In this document: one piece after another, positions 4,364-12,998 of the stretch
How positions within the stretch are numbered: the first letter of the stretch is position 1
Layout of the letters: the number at the start of each line of letters is the position of its first letter
The notes under the pieces: model-generated
The model's input: the letters and a program-made list of their open reading frames with translations, nothing else
Database searches by the model: none
Told to the model about the DNA's origin: nothing
Translations under genes and position numbers: made by a program
From: a virus
Reading direction: 5' to 3' (one strand)
DNA length: 38,980 nt
Virus record (IMG/VR): IMGVR_UViG_3300005265_000015
Location: 1 to 38,980 of that record

Positions 4364-7096
4364 AAGTTTTTGTAATGCGGAAGTAGATTTTTTTTCATTA
4401 GTATAAGGTATCTTTTTATGTTTTTTTAAATATTGCAATGTTTCTTGTTCTTTTTTTCCTTTTTCCCATTTTCTCCATTCTTTTTCTTCTTCAATATCAA
4501 TAGGTCTTACAGGAACACCACCTAATAATCTCATTGTTTTAATCCAATTAGCAGTTTCAGGATCAAATGCTTGTCCAACAGTCATATAAAATCTTCCTAT
4601 TGCTGTTCTTATTGTATGTAATTTTCTTGCATCCATTTCATAACGAGTTTTAAATACTTTTTTGCCAGTTCCAAGTTTTTTTTCTGCCGCATAATCTCTA
4701 TATTTAACTTTTTTAAAATTCAAAAACTTTTTAATTGGTTCTGGAAGATGTTTTAATTGTTCTATTGTTTTAGTAGTCTGCATATCTCTTGGCAATTCTG
4801 GATTATAAATTTCTCCTCCAAAATATAATGTTTGATTTGTATATCTTTCAATAGGAAATTTTAAAAATGGTGAAAGCATACTTACAAATTCTCTTAACCC
4901 ACTTTTATTGATAGGTAATTTTGTTATATCTTCCATTGGTAAATCTAATTGAAGCCATAAAGAATGACCAGCTTGTTCTCCTATTTTCATAGTAAATTGT
5001 TCTTTCATCCATTCAGGAAGATATTGGAATTCCTCTTGTCCTGTTTTTCCATTTATTGCTTGTCTTATTTTTTCAAGTGAAGCATATTTTGCTGGTTGTT
5101 TTATCATTTGTTCTATTTGTAAAGGTATATTTCCTCGTGTCCATCTATAAAAAGGAATTAATCTTCTCATCCAATTTCTTTCAAAAGCCGTTAATGCTTC
5201 TGGTGTATAATCAAAATGAAATTTAAAAACCCAAGCTGTTGCTTCTTGTGGAGTATCACCTTTTATTAACCTGTCTAAAAACAATGGCATTCTTAATCTA
5301 TTTTCAACTATTTCCATTAAAAAACGAGGATAATCAATTAACTTTCTTAATTTAGTTTGTCCGATTTCTTTTTCAACTTGTCGCATAACATCCATCATAC
5401 CTGTTTGTCCCATTACTCCATTTTTTTCTGCTAAATTTATAATTTGTTTAGATGTATATTTAGTTCCTATTTTTGTTGTAAATATTTTATCTTTGCCTCT
5501 TAAAATACTTTCTGCTTGTTTATATCTTAATGGATTTTTTAAACCAGCTAACCAATTATTAAATACTCCGCCTATAAAATTACGAGTATGAAATGCTGGA
5601 AAATATCCTGTAACTGTTCCTTTCCAAAAAGCAAGAAGTTTATCATACATTTTTAAAAAAACATTTGCTACTTCATCACTTTTTAAAAATTGAGAAGTTT
5701 CATCTATATGTCTAGCAATAGGTTTTGGAAATACTAATCCTTTTAATTGTGGTGCTGTACTTTCTATAAATTCAACACCGTCTATTATTGTCTTTTTCAA
5801 AATCTTTTCTTCTCCTATAAGAGTTTTTTTTGTAATATATTCAGCTGGACGTCCAAATTTACTTGCTGTATCTTTTAGAAAATCATAAGTATTTATTGCT
5901 TTAATATGCTCTACTTTTCTTTGAGCGAATGCCTTAAAAGCATCTGGTTCAAAAAAGTTTCCGCCAACTTTATTTTTCATTGCTTTATTTATTTCTTTAA
6001 TAGTTCCAGCAAGTTTTCTCGGTTTAGCCGCTCCCAGTTTTACTCTTAATGGTTTAGATAATTCAGCATATAAGCTTTTTCCAGTATCTAAAAACTCTCT
6101 ACCTTTATCGGTTAAAAAATGTCTTAAATAATTTGGTAATTCTGTTTTAGCAATTCCTCTTGTTTTTTCCGCTGTTATCATTGCTTTATGTTCTGCTTTC
6201 ATCCATTGGGCTATATCATTAACTACTTTACTTCCAGAAACTCCTTTTTCAATAGCTTCTGCTATCTCTTCACCTACTTTTGGCTTTTTAAAACTTATTT
6301 GATACCATTTTGGAGCAACTGCTTTTGAAGCAATTTTTCCTGTTTTAATAACTGGCTCAACAGCTTTTGTTATTTCAGCTCTTGTTTTTTTTATAAAAGG
6401 CATAAAAGTTCCTTTAACATAAGTACCTTTTCCACCTAATTGAACTGGTAATTTTTCAATTTCAGTAAATGGTTTAAACATTTTAGTTGTTGTTTCTTTT
6501 GCTACTTTATAACCTTTTTCCATTATTGGAATTTTTCCGATAAGTTTATCAAGTCCTTTGCCACCTTTTGTAAAAAGAATTCGTGGGACAATTTCTTTAC
6601 CAGCAAACTTTAAGCCAGTTTTAGATAAATATTTTGTTTCTGCTTTTGTTCCTCCTTTTGCTATAATTTTAGCCATTGATTTTCTTGCTGATTTTTCCCC
6701 TACTTTTTTAATTGCATTTTTTAATAATTTAGTTCCTGCTTTATTCAAAACAACTTGCATACCTGTTTTTGTTATTATTTTTGCTCCCCCACCTGTTCCA
6801 AAAGTTAAATAAGTTGTTGGATCTAATAAAATATCAACTGCTAATTTTCCAATTTTGCTTTTTACTCCTAAAACCGTAGAAGGACTTATTTTTTGTTTTA
6901 TTCCTTCTGTAATTCCTTTACCAGATAAAAAACCACCCATAGCATATTCACCAGTTCTTAAAACATCTAAAATTTTAGATAAAGTAGTTTTTTTAGGTTT
7001 TTCTTCTACTGAATAACCATATTCTTTTAATACTTTACCAGTTTTAGATAATTCTTTTTTTTTATGCTTTAATAATAATTGTTGTAATGCTGACAT
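4349..7096 (-). CDS. Large internal/ejected virion protein with LPD38-like domain, 915 aa
   Basis: This is the last structural gene. The first 300 residues are basic and Lys/Gly/Thr-rich. The region about 490-700 resembles the large polyvalent protein domain LPD38 of phage ejected proteins: GYFPAFHTRNFIGGVFNNWL, FHFDYTPEALTAFERNWMRR, then LIPFYRWTRGNIPLQIEQM. These proteins are packaged inside the capsid and enter the cell with the DNA. The C terminus (TSALQKLLEKR) echoes the N terminus (SALQQLLLKH). There is one base between its start and the stop of the gene before it. It is convergent with the plus-strand membrane gene. No enzymatic motif is visible. Confidence 0.7.
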   Translation of the reverse strand: MSALQQLLLKHKKKELSKTGKVLKEYGYSVEEKPKKTTLSKILDVLRTGEYAMGGFLSGKGITEGIKQKISPSTVLGVKSKIGKLAVDILLDPTTYLTFGTGGGAKIITKTGMQVVLNKAGTKLLKNAIKKVGEKSARKSMAKIIAKGGTKAETKYLSKTGLKFAGKEIVPRILFTKGGKGLDKLIGKIPIMEKGYKVAKETTTKMFKPFTEIEKLPVQLGGKGTYVKGTFMPFIKKTRAEITKAVEPVIKTGKIASKAVAPKWYQISFKKPKVGEEIAEAIEKGVSGSKVVNDIAQWMKAEHKAMITAEKTRGIAKTELPNYLRHFLTDKGREFLDTGKSLYAELSKPLRVKLGAAKPRKLAGTIKEINKAMKNKVGGNFFEPDAFKAFAQRKVEHIKAINTYDFLKDTASKFGRPAEYITKKTLIGEEKILKKTIIDGVEFIESTAPQLKGLVFPKPIARHIDETSQFLKSDEVANVFLKMYDKLLAFWKGTVTGYFPAFHTRNFIGGVFNNWLAGLKNPLRYKQAESILRGKDKIFTTKIGTKYTSKQIINLAEKNGVMGQTGMMDVMRQVEKEIGQTKLRKLIDYPRFLMEIVENRLRMPLFLDRLIKGDTPQEATAWVFKFHFDYTPEALTAFERNWMRRLIPFYRWTRGNIPLQIEQMIKQPAKYASLEKIRQAINGKTGQEEFQYLPEWMKEQFTMKIGEQAGHSLWLQLDLPMEDITKLPINKSGLREFVSMLSPFLKFPIERYTNQTLYFGGEIYNPELPRDMQTTKTIEQLKHLPEPIKKFLNFKKVKYRDYAAEKKLGTGKKVFKTRYEMDARKLHTIRTAIGRFYMTVGQAFDPETANWIKTMRLLGGVPVRPIDIEEEKEWRKWEKGKKEQETLQYLKKHKKIPYTNEKKSTSALQKLLEKR

Positions 7097-7097
7097 A

Positions 7098-9110
7098 TTA
7101 TTTTAACCAACTTAATCCTTTTTTATAAAGAGAATAAGCAGTATCAGATATTTTACCAAGCAATCCTTCTCCTGTTCCATATTCTATTTCTAAAATTTCT
7201 TTTACTTCTTTTTCTTTTCCATCTTCTTTTGCTGCCGCTAAAATTTCATCATCATTTATACCCATTTTTTTTAATTCTAAAACAGTTTCTTTATTCCATT
7301 CTATTGTTTCAGCTTCTTTTTCAATTATTGTTATTGCCTCTTTTTTTGTAGTTCCATAAGGAACACCTAATTTTTCAGCTTCTGATACTGATAAAATTTT
7401 ATTATCTTCCTTTTCTGTTTCATCTAACCATTCAGCATAACTCTTGCCTGTGCCTTCTTCTCCGCCCGCAAGCTCCCATTCTCTAAATGACGTTGGTTTT
7501 GTGGGTTTTTTTGTTTGTTGCTTTGCTTTCCAATCTTCAAAACTCCCAGTATATCCTTGCTGTTGGGCATATTCATATTCTTTTATAGTAGAGGGTTTTG
7601 TGGGTTCTTTTACTTCTGGCGTTAATCCTGTATCAAATGTTTCTATGGTTCCATCATCATAAATAATAGATACTTGCGTTTTGTCATCTGAATACATTGT
7701 TGTTTTTATTTGCTTGTCATTTTTAGCGTTTTCCATAATAGATTGGATATAACCCTCTGGCAAACCTGCTTGTAATTCAAGTTGTTTTATTTTCAATACT
7801 TGAACATCATTTAAAGTATTATAATCAATATTATTATCTTGAAATGATTTTAATATGGTGTTGATATTTGCTCTGCTATCATTTTTTAACTTTTCAACAT
7901 ATGTTTGTTCTTTTTCTTCTGCTTTGCTTAAAAGATTATAAAGTTGAACATTTTTAGTAAATTCTTTTTCATAATATGCCGAAGTATTTTGAAAATCTTT
8001 ATTGGTTAAATCCATTATTATATTAAGAGTGTCAAGTTTATTATTTAATTGTCTGGCAACTGCGTTTCTTTCTATATTCAATAAAGCAATTTCTCTATCT
8101 GCTCTTTTTTGTAATGCTCCTTTTTCTCTCCCTATTTCTGTCATAGAAATCAACTTTTCTCCTGCTTCTTCTGCTTGAACCATCAATTGAGTTTTTATTC
8201 TTTCTATATTAGCGTCTATATCTGCTAATTTGGCTTCTAATGGTTCTATGCCAAGTTTAGCTTTTTCTTCCTGAAATAACTCTTGCAATGAAAGAGGTTT
8301 TGTTGTTTCTTCTTCTTTTTCTGTTTCAAGTTTGTCTTGAATATCTTTTAAAAGTTTTGCTGAATTTCGCATACTAACATCATCTTTGACTGGCAAATTA
8401 TCAAAAATATCTTGAGCTGTTTTGTTTACTTCATCGGCAATTTCTTGCTGTTGTTGCTGTTGTTGCTGTAAATCAATTTGGTTCGCTACTATATCTTTTG
8501 AAGTTTCTTTTGTATTTGTAGTTATAGTTTCTGTTTGCGCTTTTTGCCAATTTATATGAGCAGGGCTTCCTTCTGGAACCATTAAAGGAGCATTTACTGA
8601 ACCAATATTTACTTGTTTTGTTGAAGGCGTAATTTTAACAAATGTTTTATTGTTTTGTTTAGTTTGAGAGTTTATGCGAGTATCACGAAATTTAGGAGTA
8701 ATAACATTATTTGTTATGGCTGTTTTATCGCTTTGTTTGGCTTTATCGCTTTGTTTGGCTGTTTTAGTAGTAGTAGGTGATGTTTGTTGTGTCTTTTTAC
8801 GCAATAAATTAAGTAATTGAGTATTCTGTTGAGCTGTTCCTTTATATCCTGAAATACCATATTGTTTAGCAAGTTTAGCTCTGGTTAAATAATCGCTGGC
8901 TTGTCCTATTGATTTTAAGTAATCAACAATAGAAACGCCCGTATATGTAGTTGGTTTTACAATATTTTGTGTAGGAGTAGAAACTTCTTTATACCAAGAA
9001 CCCGTCGGCTGTGAAGCTGTTTTGTGTTTTGGGTCAAATTTATACTTTTTTCGCCATTCAATCATTTGAGCTTGATTTTTTGGCATTCCTGTTATGTATT
9101 TTTTTGCCAT
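7098..9110 (-). CDS. Large coiled-coil, low-complexity virion protein, 670 aa
   Basis: The N-terminal region has a module at about 60-107 (VDYLKSIGQASDYLTRAKLA and GTAQQNTQLLNLL) that resembles a short module I associate with some endolysins. It continues with Gln/Thr/Lys-rich repeats (KQSDKAKQSDK, and a run of eight Gln near 215), a long coiled coil at about 230-430, and at about 540-600 copies of the phage motif EYAQQQGYTGSFEDWKA / FREWELAGGEEGTGKSYAEW. That motif is frequent in large virion-associated proteins. It sits between the S74 fibre and the LPD38 protein, so an internal or ejected role is the best guess. Confidence 0.55.
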   Translation of the reverse strand: MAKKYITGMPKNQAQMIEWRKKYKFDPKHKTASQPTGSWYKEVSTPTQNIVKPTTYTGVSIVDYLKSIGQASDYLTRAKLAKQYGISGYKGTAQQNTQLLNLLRKKTQQTSPTTTKTAKQSDKAKQSDKTAITNNVITPKFRDTRINSQTKQNNKTFVKITPSTKQVNIGSVNAPLMVPEGSPAHINWQKAQTETITTNTKETSKDIVANQIDLQQQQQQQQEIADEVNKTAQDIFDNLPVKDDVSMRNSAKLLKDIQDKLETEKEEETTKPLSLQELFQEEKAKLGIEPLEAKLADIDANIERIKTQLMVQAEEAGEKLISMTEIGREKGALQKRADREIALLNIERNAVARQLNNKLDTLNIIMDLTNKDFQNTSAYYEKEFTKNVQLYNLLSKAEEKEQTYVEKLKNDSRANINTILKSFQDNNIDYNTLNDVQVLKIKQLELQAGLPEGYIQSIMENAKNDKQIKTTMYSDDKTQVSIIYDDGTIETFDTGLTPEVKEPTKPSTIKEYEYAQQQGYTGSFEDWKAKQQTKKPTKPTSFREWELAGGEEGTGKSYAEWLDETEKEDNKILSVSEAEKLGVPYGTTKKEAITIIEKEAETIEWNKETVLELKKMGINDDEILAAAKEDGKEKEVKEILEIEYGTGEGLLGKISDTAYSLYKKGLSWLK

Positions 9111-9112
9111 AA

Positions 9113-10945
9113 TTATTTTTGTTTAGATAATAAAAATTGAACTCCTAATAATGCTAATCCTGCCATATCATTGGCGGATAATCCTTTATTGTCTCCCAAC
9201 CCAAATAGTTTATAAGCGTCTTCTGCCATAGGAGTTAAATGTCTAATATTTTTTTTATGTTTTTTGTCTGTTTTATAAACATAATTCAAAATATTTAATT
9301 TTTTAATTTTCTCAACAATGTTTTTTAAATTTGGAGTTTGAAAATCTGTTTTTAATGTTTTACTACAAGCGTCTGTCCACGTTCCACCATTTGAAAGATA
9401 TGCTCCATTATCACAATTTATATATCGTCCTGAACCGTCATGTGTAAGATACATTAAATCAACACTACTACTTGCTGAATCTTGAGTAAATTCTACTACT
9501 CGTCCCCCACCATTATTAGAGAATAAAAGCATTGGCAAAGAAGCAGTGCCACTAGTTCTTACAATTTGTAATGATGATCCTGTTCCAGCATCTGTTATAT
9601 CTACGCACGATGAAGCATTAGTTGTTTCAGTTTGATTTATGTATAAACTTTTACCAGTCCCAGCATTAGTAATATCTATAACTGTGCCTATACCTGTTGC
9701 TGTTTTATTTATATCTAACACACAAGCATTTGTCGCTTGATCTATTTGGAGAGCTGTTGTTGTTACTCCATTAACGTGTTTTGTAATCAGTAAAGCTATT
9801 CCACCCACTCCCATTATTTCCTGTGTTATTCCTGTTCCGTTTCCTTCTACATAAAGAGTTCTTGCTGAACTTGCTCCGTCAGTATTTACAACAAATTGGA
9901 CTAAACTTCCTGCTGTATAATCAAGAGAGGGTAAACTTTCAATTGTTAACCCCATATCTTCAGCGCTTCTTGGAAGTATTTTTTGTATTATACTCTCTTC
10001 ACTTCCCGCGCTCCATATTAAATTATTTGAACTATCAATTAAACCAATAGAATTTGCTGATTGAGTAGGAGTTGAACCACTAGTTGATAATAATCTTATT
10101 CGTTTTCCTGAACTTGCTGTTTGTATTGTTCCCCCTGTTATTGCTCCGCCTTTCATTACTAAATCTGAACCATTATAAGAAAAATATTTAGAAGCGCTAT
10201 AATTCCCTATAAATAATTTAGCTGGGTCATTCGTTGCGCTGTCATCTAATCCTAAAATAAACGCTCCGCCGTTTGCGTCTCCACCTCTCCAATTTTCTAA
10301 ATCTAAATTATTGCCACCTGCTATATAACTATCCCCTGTTCCTGCGGCAACCGCTAAAATAAACGCTTTTGAAGTCATTGTTCCAGCAGTTAATTGATTT
10401 ATCGCTACATTTCCTGAATATACAGCATCTCCGTCAATTCCTATCGTAAAAGTGTTTACTCCCGCTTTTTTCCCTAATATCCCTGTGGGAGAAATCCATA
10501 CTCCATTATCAGCGTCTGTTATCATTTTAATTGCCCCTGATTCTCCAAAAGTAAAATCACCTAATATCTGTTTTGACGAGGTATTTAACCTTGTGTCTAT
10601 AAAATGCCCAGAACCATCTATTGCGGAAGCGAGAGTTGACGCTAACCGCCCGCCTATTGTTGAAGCGCCGTCTATAATTCCCCCTGTGAGCTGAATACCT
10701 GTTGCTGATATTATTCCGTCTGCCCCTAATTTCCAGCCAGCAGAACCGCTGACAAAATTATCTGACTGAATAGCCCTATATTCCGCTTTTATTCCAAGGT
10801 TTGCTAATTGATCTCTTATTAAAGTAAAATCATTTACTGCTTTAATTTGCCCTTGTTCTTCTGGTTTTAAATTCAAGCCTACATCAGATATTATTGAAGT
10901 TGGTATAGGAGATAATGAAAATGGTTTGTTCTCTATATAAATCAT
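9113..10945 (-). CDS. Tail fibre/spike with C-terminal S74-type chaperone domain, 610 aa
   Basis: The N terminus (about 1-60) would attach to the tail. The middle is a long series of short Gly/Ser/Thr-rich beta repeats (ITGGTIQTASSGKRIRLL, and repeated SLYINQTETTNASS, LQIVRTSGTAS) typical of trimeric fibres. The last 90 residues look like an intramolecular chaperone of the S74 type, with CSKTLKTDF, VEKIKKLNILNYVYK, LTPMAEDAYKLFGLGDNK and ANDMAGLALLGVQFL. The position where the self-cleaving Ser of the Ser-Lys pair is expected (five residues before the Lys) is a Cys. Host binding is the likely role. Confidence 0.8.
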   Translation of the reverse strand: MIYIENKPFSLSPIPTSIISDVGLNLKPEEQGQIKAVNDFTLIRDQLANLGIKAEYRAIQSDNFVSGSAGWKLGADGIISATGIQLTGGIIDGASTIGGRLASTLASAIDGSGHFIDTRLNTSSKQILGDFTFGESGAIKMITDADNGVWISPTGILGKKAGVNTFTIGIDGDAVYSGNVAINQLTAGTMTSKAFILAVAAGTGDSYIAGGNNLDLENWRGGDANGGAFILGLDDSATNDPAKLFIGNYSASKYFSYNGSDLVMKGGAITGGTIQTASSGKRIRLLSTSGSTPTQSANSIGLIDSSNNLIWSAGSEESIIQKILPRSAEDMGLTIESLPSLDYTAGSLVQFVVNTDGASSARTLYVEGNGTGITQEIMGVGGIALLITKHVNGVTTTALQIDQATNACVLDINKTATGIGTVIDITNAGTGKSLYINQTETTNASSCVDITDAGTGSSLQIVRTSGTASLPMLLFSNNGGGRVVEFTQDSASSSVDLMYLTHDGSGRYINCDNGAYLSNGGTWTDACSKTLKTDFQTPNLKNIVEKIKKLNILNYVYKTDKKHKKNIRHLTPMAEDAYKLFGLGDNKGLSANDMAGLALLGVQFLLSKQK

Positions 10946-10947
10946 AT

Positions 10948-12375
10948 TTACTCATAAAATATGCTTTCAATTTCACAAGCATTATTGTCTTTAACAGTAA
11001 ATTCTATTTTTAATTGTAAAGAAGCAATTTTCGGTATAGTTTCTTTTACTTTTTCCTGCACCAATTCTGTATCAGTAATAGAAGTTAAAGCGTTACTAAA
11101 AGATGTTTCATATTTTTTCTTATACTTAAAAGATATTCCGCAGTCTGCTGGCAATATTTTTGCGTAGTTTGCTATAATCTCTAAAACATTTTTAAAATAA
11201 TTTCTTTTATCTGGCGGAGTTAATATTCCAGTTTCTAAATAAGCAGACGGATATTTTTTAGACCAATTTAATTTATCAACGCCTTGCGCTGACGCAGACT
11301 TCCAGCTAACAAATAAATCCGCTCCTACTGTTAATACAGAGCCAATTTCAATGTTTTCAAGCCCACCCGATACAGGATAAGATAAATCCATTGTTTTAAG
11401 ATAATTTTTATCATAAGAACCAAAGCTATAAACTCCTTGTAAAATAGGATTGCCCGCAATATTAGACACCCCAAACACTGGAATAGTTAAATGAGTAGTA
11501 ACAGCATTAGGGTATATTTCAGCTGTTTTTGTTGGCTTCCAATCTCCGGGCAGTCTTAACGCAGGCTCTAAAAAAGACCCATTATAATAATAAATTCTAC
11601 CTTCTCTGCCTGCTTGAGCATAAGTATTATTACCATCTTTAATAAAAGCGTTTATTCCGTTTTCCTCTACTGTATCAATAACGCTCCAACTTTCGCTTAC
11701 AGTATCCCAACGAATAACATCACATCTATTTACATTTGCGTGTATAAAAGTGCCAAGCAAAATATCTATTCCATAAGTAGTTATTGTTTTAATTCTATGA
11801 GGCTGTCGTATATCCAAAGCATTTGCTGTAAAAGTATGAGAACCAGTTGCGCCAGAGATTTTAGCTACATAATGCGCGTCTCCTATAAATAAAGAAGTTC
11901 CTTGCTTAACCATAGGGTGAAAATTTGCGTCTGTGTTTGTAAATGTTCCCCAGTCCTCTACTGCGTTATCAGTCCAATTTTGAGCAGTTGCTATATTTTC
12001 AATAGGTATTCTATGAATACGACTTTCTGTCGCCCAATAGATATATCCGTCGTGTTCCATTGCTCCAAGACAACCTGCGCCACCTGCCGCGGGAGTTGTG
12101 GTATAAACTAACAACCAAGTTCCGTCTGTCGCTCTACGCCATATTTTTCCACTTGTATAAGAAAACCAAAATGTTTCCCCGCTTGAAGCGACAATGCTAA
12201 CTCTGCAAAGATCTGTTACTGTTGTCCCGCTATCTTTTTCTAATTTCTGTCTAACCTTAATAATTCCTGGAGTTGAATGAAAATCTAAGCCAACAAGCCT
12301 ATAAAAACTACCTGCAAGCCCACTCCATTTGGAGTTGCTTAATCCGCCGAATTGTCCGTTGAAAATAGGTTTCAT
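10948..12375 (-). CDS. Tail hub/nozzle-like structural protein, 475 aa
   Basis: The N terminus reads MKPIFNGQFGGLSNSKWSGL followed by a segment typical of podovirus tail proteins (VGLDFHSTPGIIKVRQKL). Regular blade-like repeats follow (HDGYIYWATESRIHRIPI, TSLFIGDAHYVAKI, NTYAQAGREGRIYYY), so a beta-propeller is likely, as in the nozzle or stabilisation proteins (T7 gp12 / P22 gp10 type). The C-terminal 80 residues (KIASLQLKIEFTVKDNNACE IESIFYE in two parts) form a beta-sandwich-like end. It overlaps the 53-aa gene before it by four bases (ATGA). Assignment rests on fold pattern and context. Confidence 0.6.
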   Translation of the reverse strand: MKPIFNGQFGGLSNSKWSGLAGSFYRLVGLDFHSTPGIIKVRQKLEKDSGTTVTDLCRVSIVASSGETFWFSYTSGKIWRRATDGTWLLVYTTTPAAGGAGCLGAMEHDGYIYWATESRIHRIPIENIATAQNWTDNAVEDWGTFTNTDANFHPMVKQGTSLFIGDAHYVAKISGATGSHTFTANALDIRQPHRIKTITTYGIDILLGTFIHANVNRCDVIRWDTVSESWSVIDTVEENGINAFIKDGNNTYAQAGREGRIYYYNGSFLEPALRLPGDWKPTKTAEIYPNAVTTHLTIPVFGVSNIAGNPILQGVYSFGSYDKNYLKTMDLSYPVSGGLENIEIGSVLTVGADLFVSWKSASAQGVDKLNWSKKYPSAYLETGILTPPDKRNYFKNVLEIIANYAKILPADCGISFKYKKKYETSFSNALTSITDTELVQEKVKETIPKIASLQLKIEFTVKDNNACEIESIFYE

Positions 12376-12533
12376 TTTGCTATTTTAGAAAAAGAAGTTG
12401 AGGGTTTACTTTCGTTGCTCCATTCTGTTCCTAATATAATAATTCTATATCCGTCTTCTTTCAAAAGAAAATATTCGTCTTCTTTTAAAAGATACGAAGA
12501 AGTTAAAATTTTTTCTTGCGGCGTAAAAGACAT
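12372..12533 (-). CDS. Small hypothetical protein, 53 aa
   Basis: The frame runs MSFTPQEKILTSSYLLKEDE to SKPSTSFSKIAK. Its start overlaps the preceding stop (TAATG) and its stop overlaps the next start (ATGA), so it is tightly coupled on both sides. Repeated YLLKEDEYF / FLLKEDGYRIIILG suggests a small beta hairpin. The family is not recognised. The position between the 138-aa protein and the nozzle-like protein suggests a minor virion or assembly part. Confidence 0.75.
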   Translation of the reverse strand: MSFTPQEKILTSSYLLKEDEYFLLKEDGYRIIILGTEWSNESKPSTSFSKIAK

Positions 12534-12949
12534 TATTCTAATTGCTCTAAAATTGAAATAATTGAACGACCTATAAACACGCTAATTGTTTGTTTTTCTT
12601 TATTATCTTTGTCAAAAAGTTCCTCTAAGAAACTTTTTAAAACTGTTGCTTCGTCCAAAGACATTTCTAATTTATTTTTATCTGTTATCCAAGCCTCTTC
12701 TATTTTATCTCTTAACCTCATAAATTTCTTATAATCTTTGAAAGTATGTTTTTTGCTGTCATATAAATTAGAAAGCTGTAAAAGCGCTTGCGAGTCATGT
12801 TGTCTATACACTGCTTCTTTTTCTTTTAGTTTTTCTTTAACAATGCCTTTACAATGCGGACATAATAATTCATTTTCCCCTAAATATACAATTTTGCCGT
12901 TTTTATCTCTTGAATATTCTTTTTTTAATTTTAATACTAAATTTTTCAT
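12533..12949 (-). CDS. Hypothetical structural-region protein with CPHC motif, 138 aa
   Basis: The first 35 residues include one CPHC motif (ENELLCPHCKGIV), half of a typical zinc ribbon. Residues about 45-138 are predicted mostly helical by eye (YDSKKHTFKDYKKFMRL, SLDEATVLKSFLEELF). No second metal-binding pair is present, so zinc binding would need dimerisation. The gene lies 43 bases after the S74 fibre gene, with the TAAAGGTCG motif 41 bases before its ATG. Family not recognised. Confidence 0.65.
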   Translation of the reverse strand: MKNLVLKLKKEYSRDKNGKIVYLGENELLCPHCKGIVKEKLKEKEAVYRQHDSQALLQLSNLYDSKKHTFKDYKKFMRLRDKIEEAWITDKNKLEMSLDEATVLKSFLEELFDKDNKEKQTISVFIGRSIISILEQLE

Positions 12950-12989
12950 AATAATTTTATTTTTAATATAATACTATTCTACATAACAA

Positions 12990-12998
12990 CGACCTTTA
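12990..12998 (-). promoter_or_regulatory. TAAAGGTCG motif, copy 2
   Basis: The motif again contains the stop codon of the gene before it (the S74 fibre) and lies 41 bases before the ATG at 12949. The spacing to the start is close to that of copies 1 and 4. Confidence 0.4.
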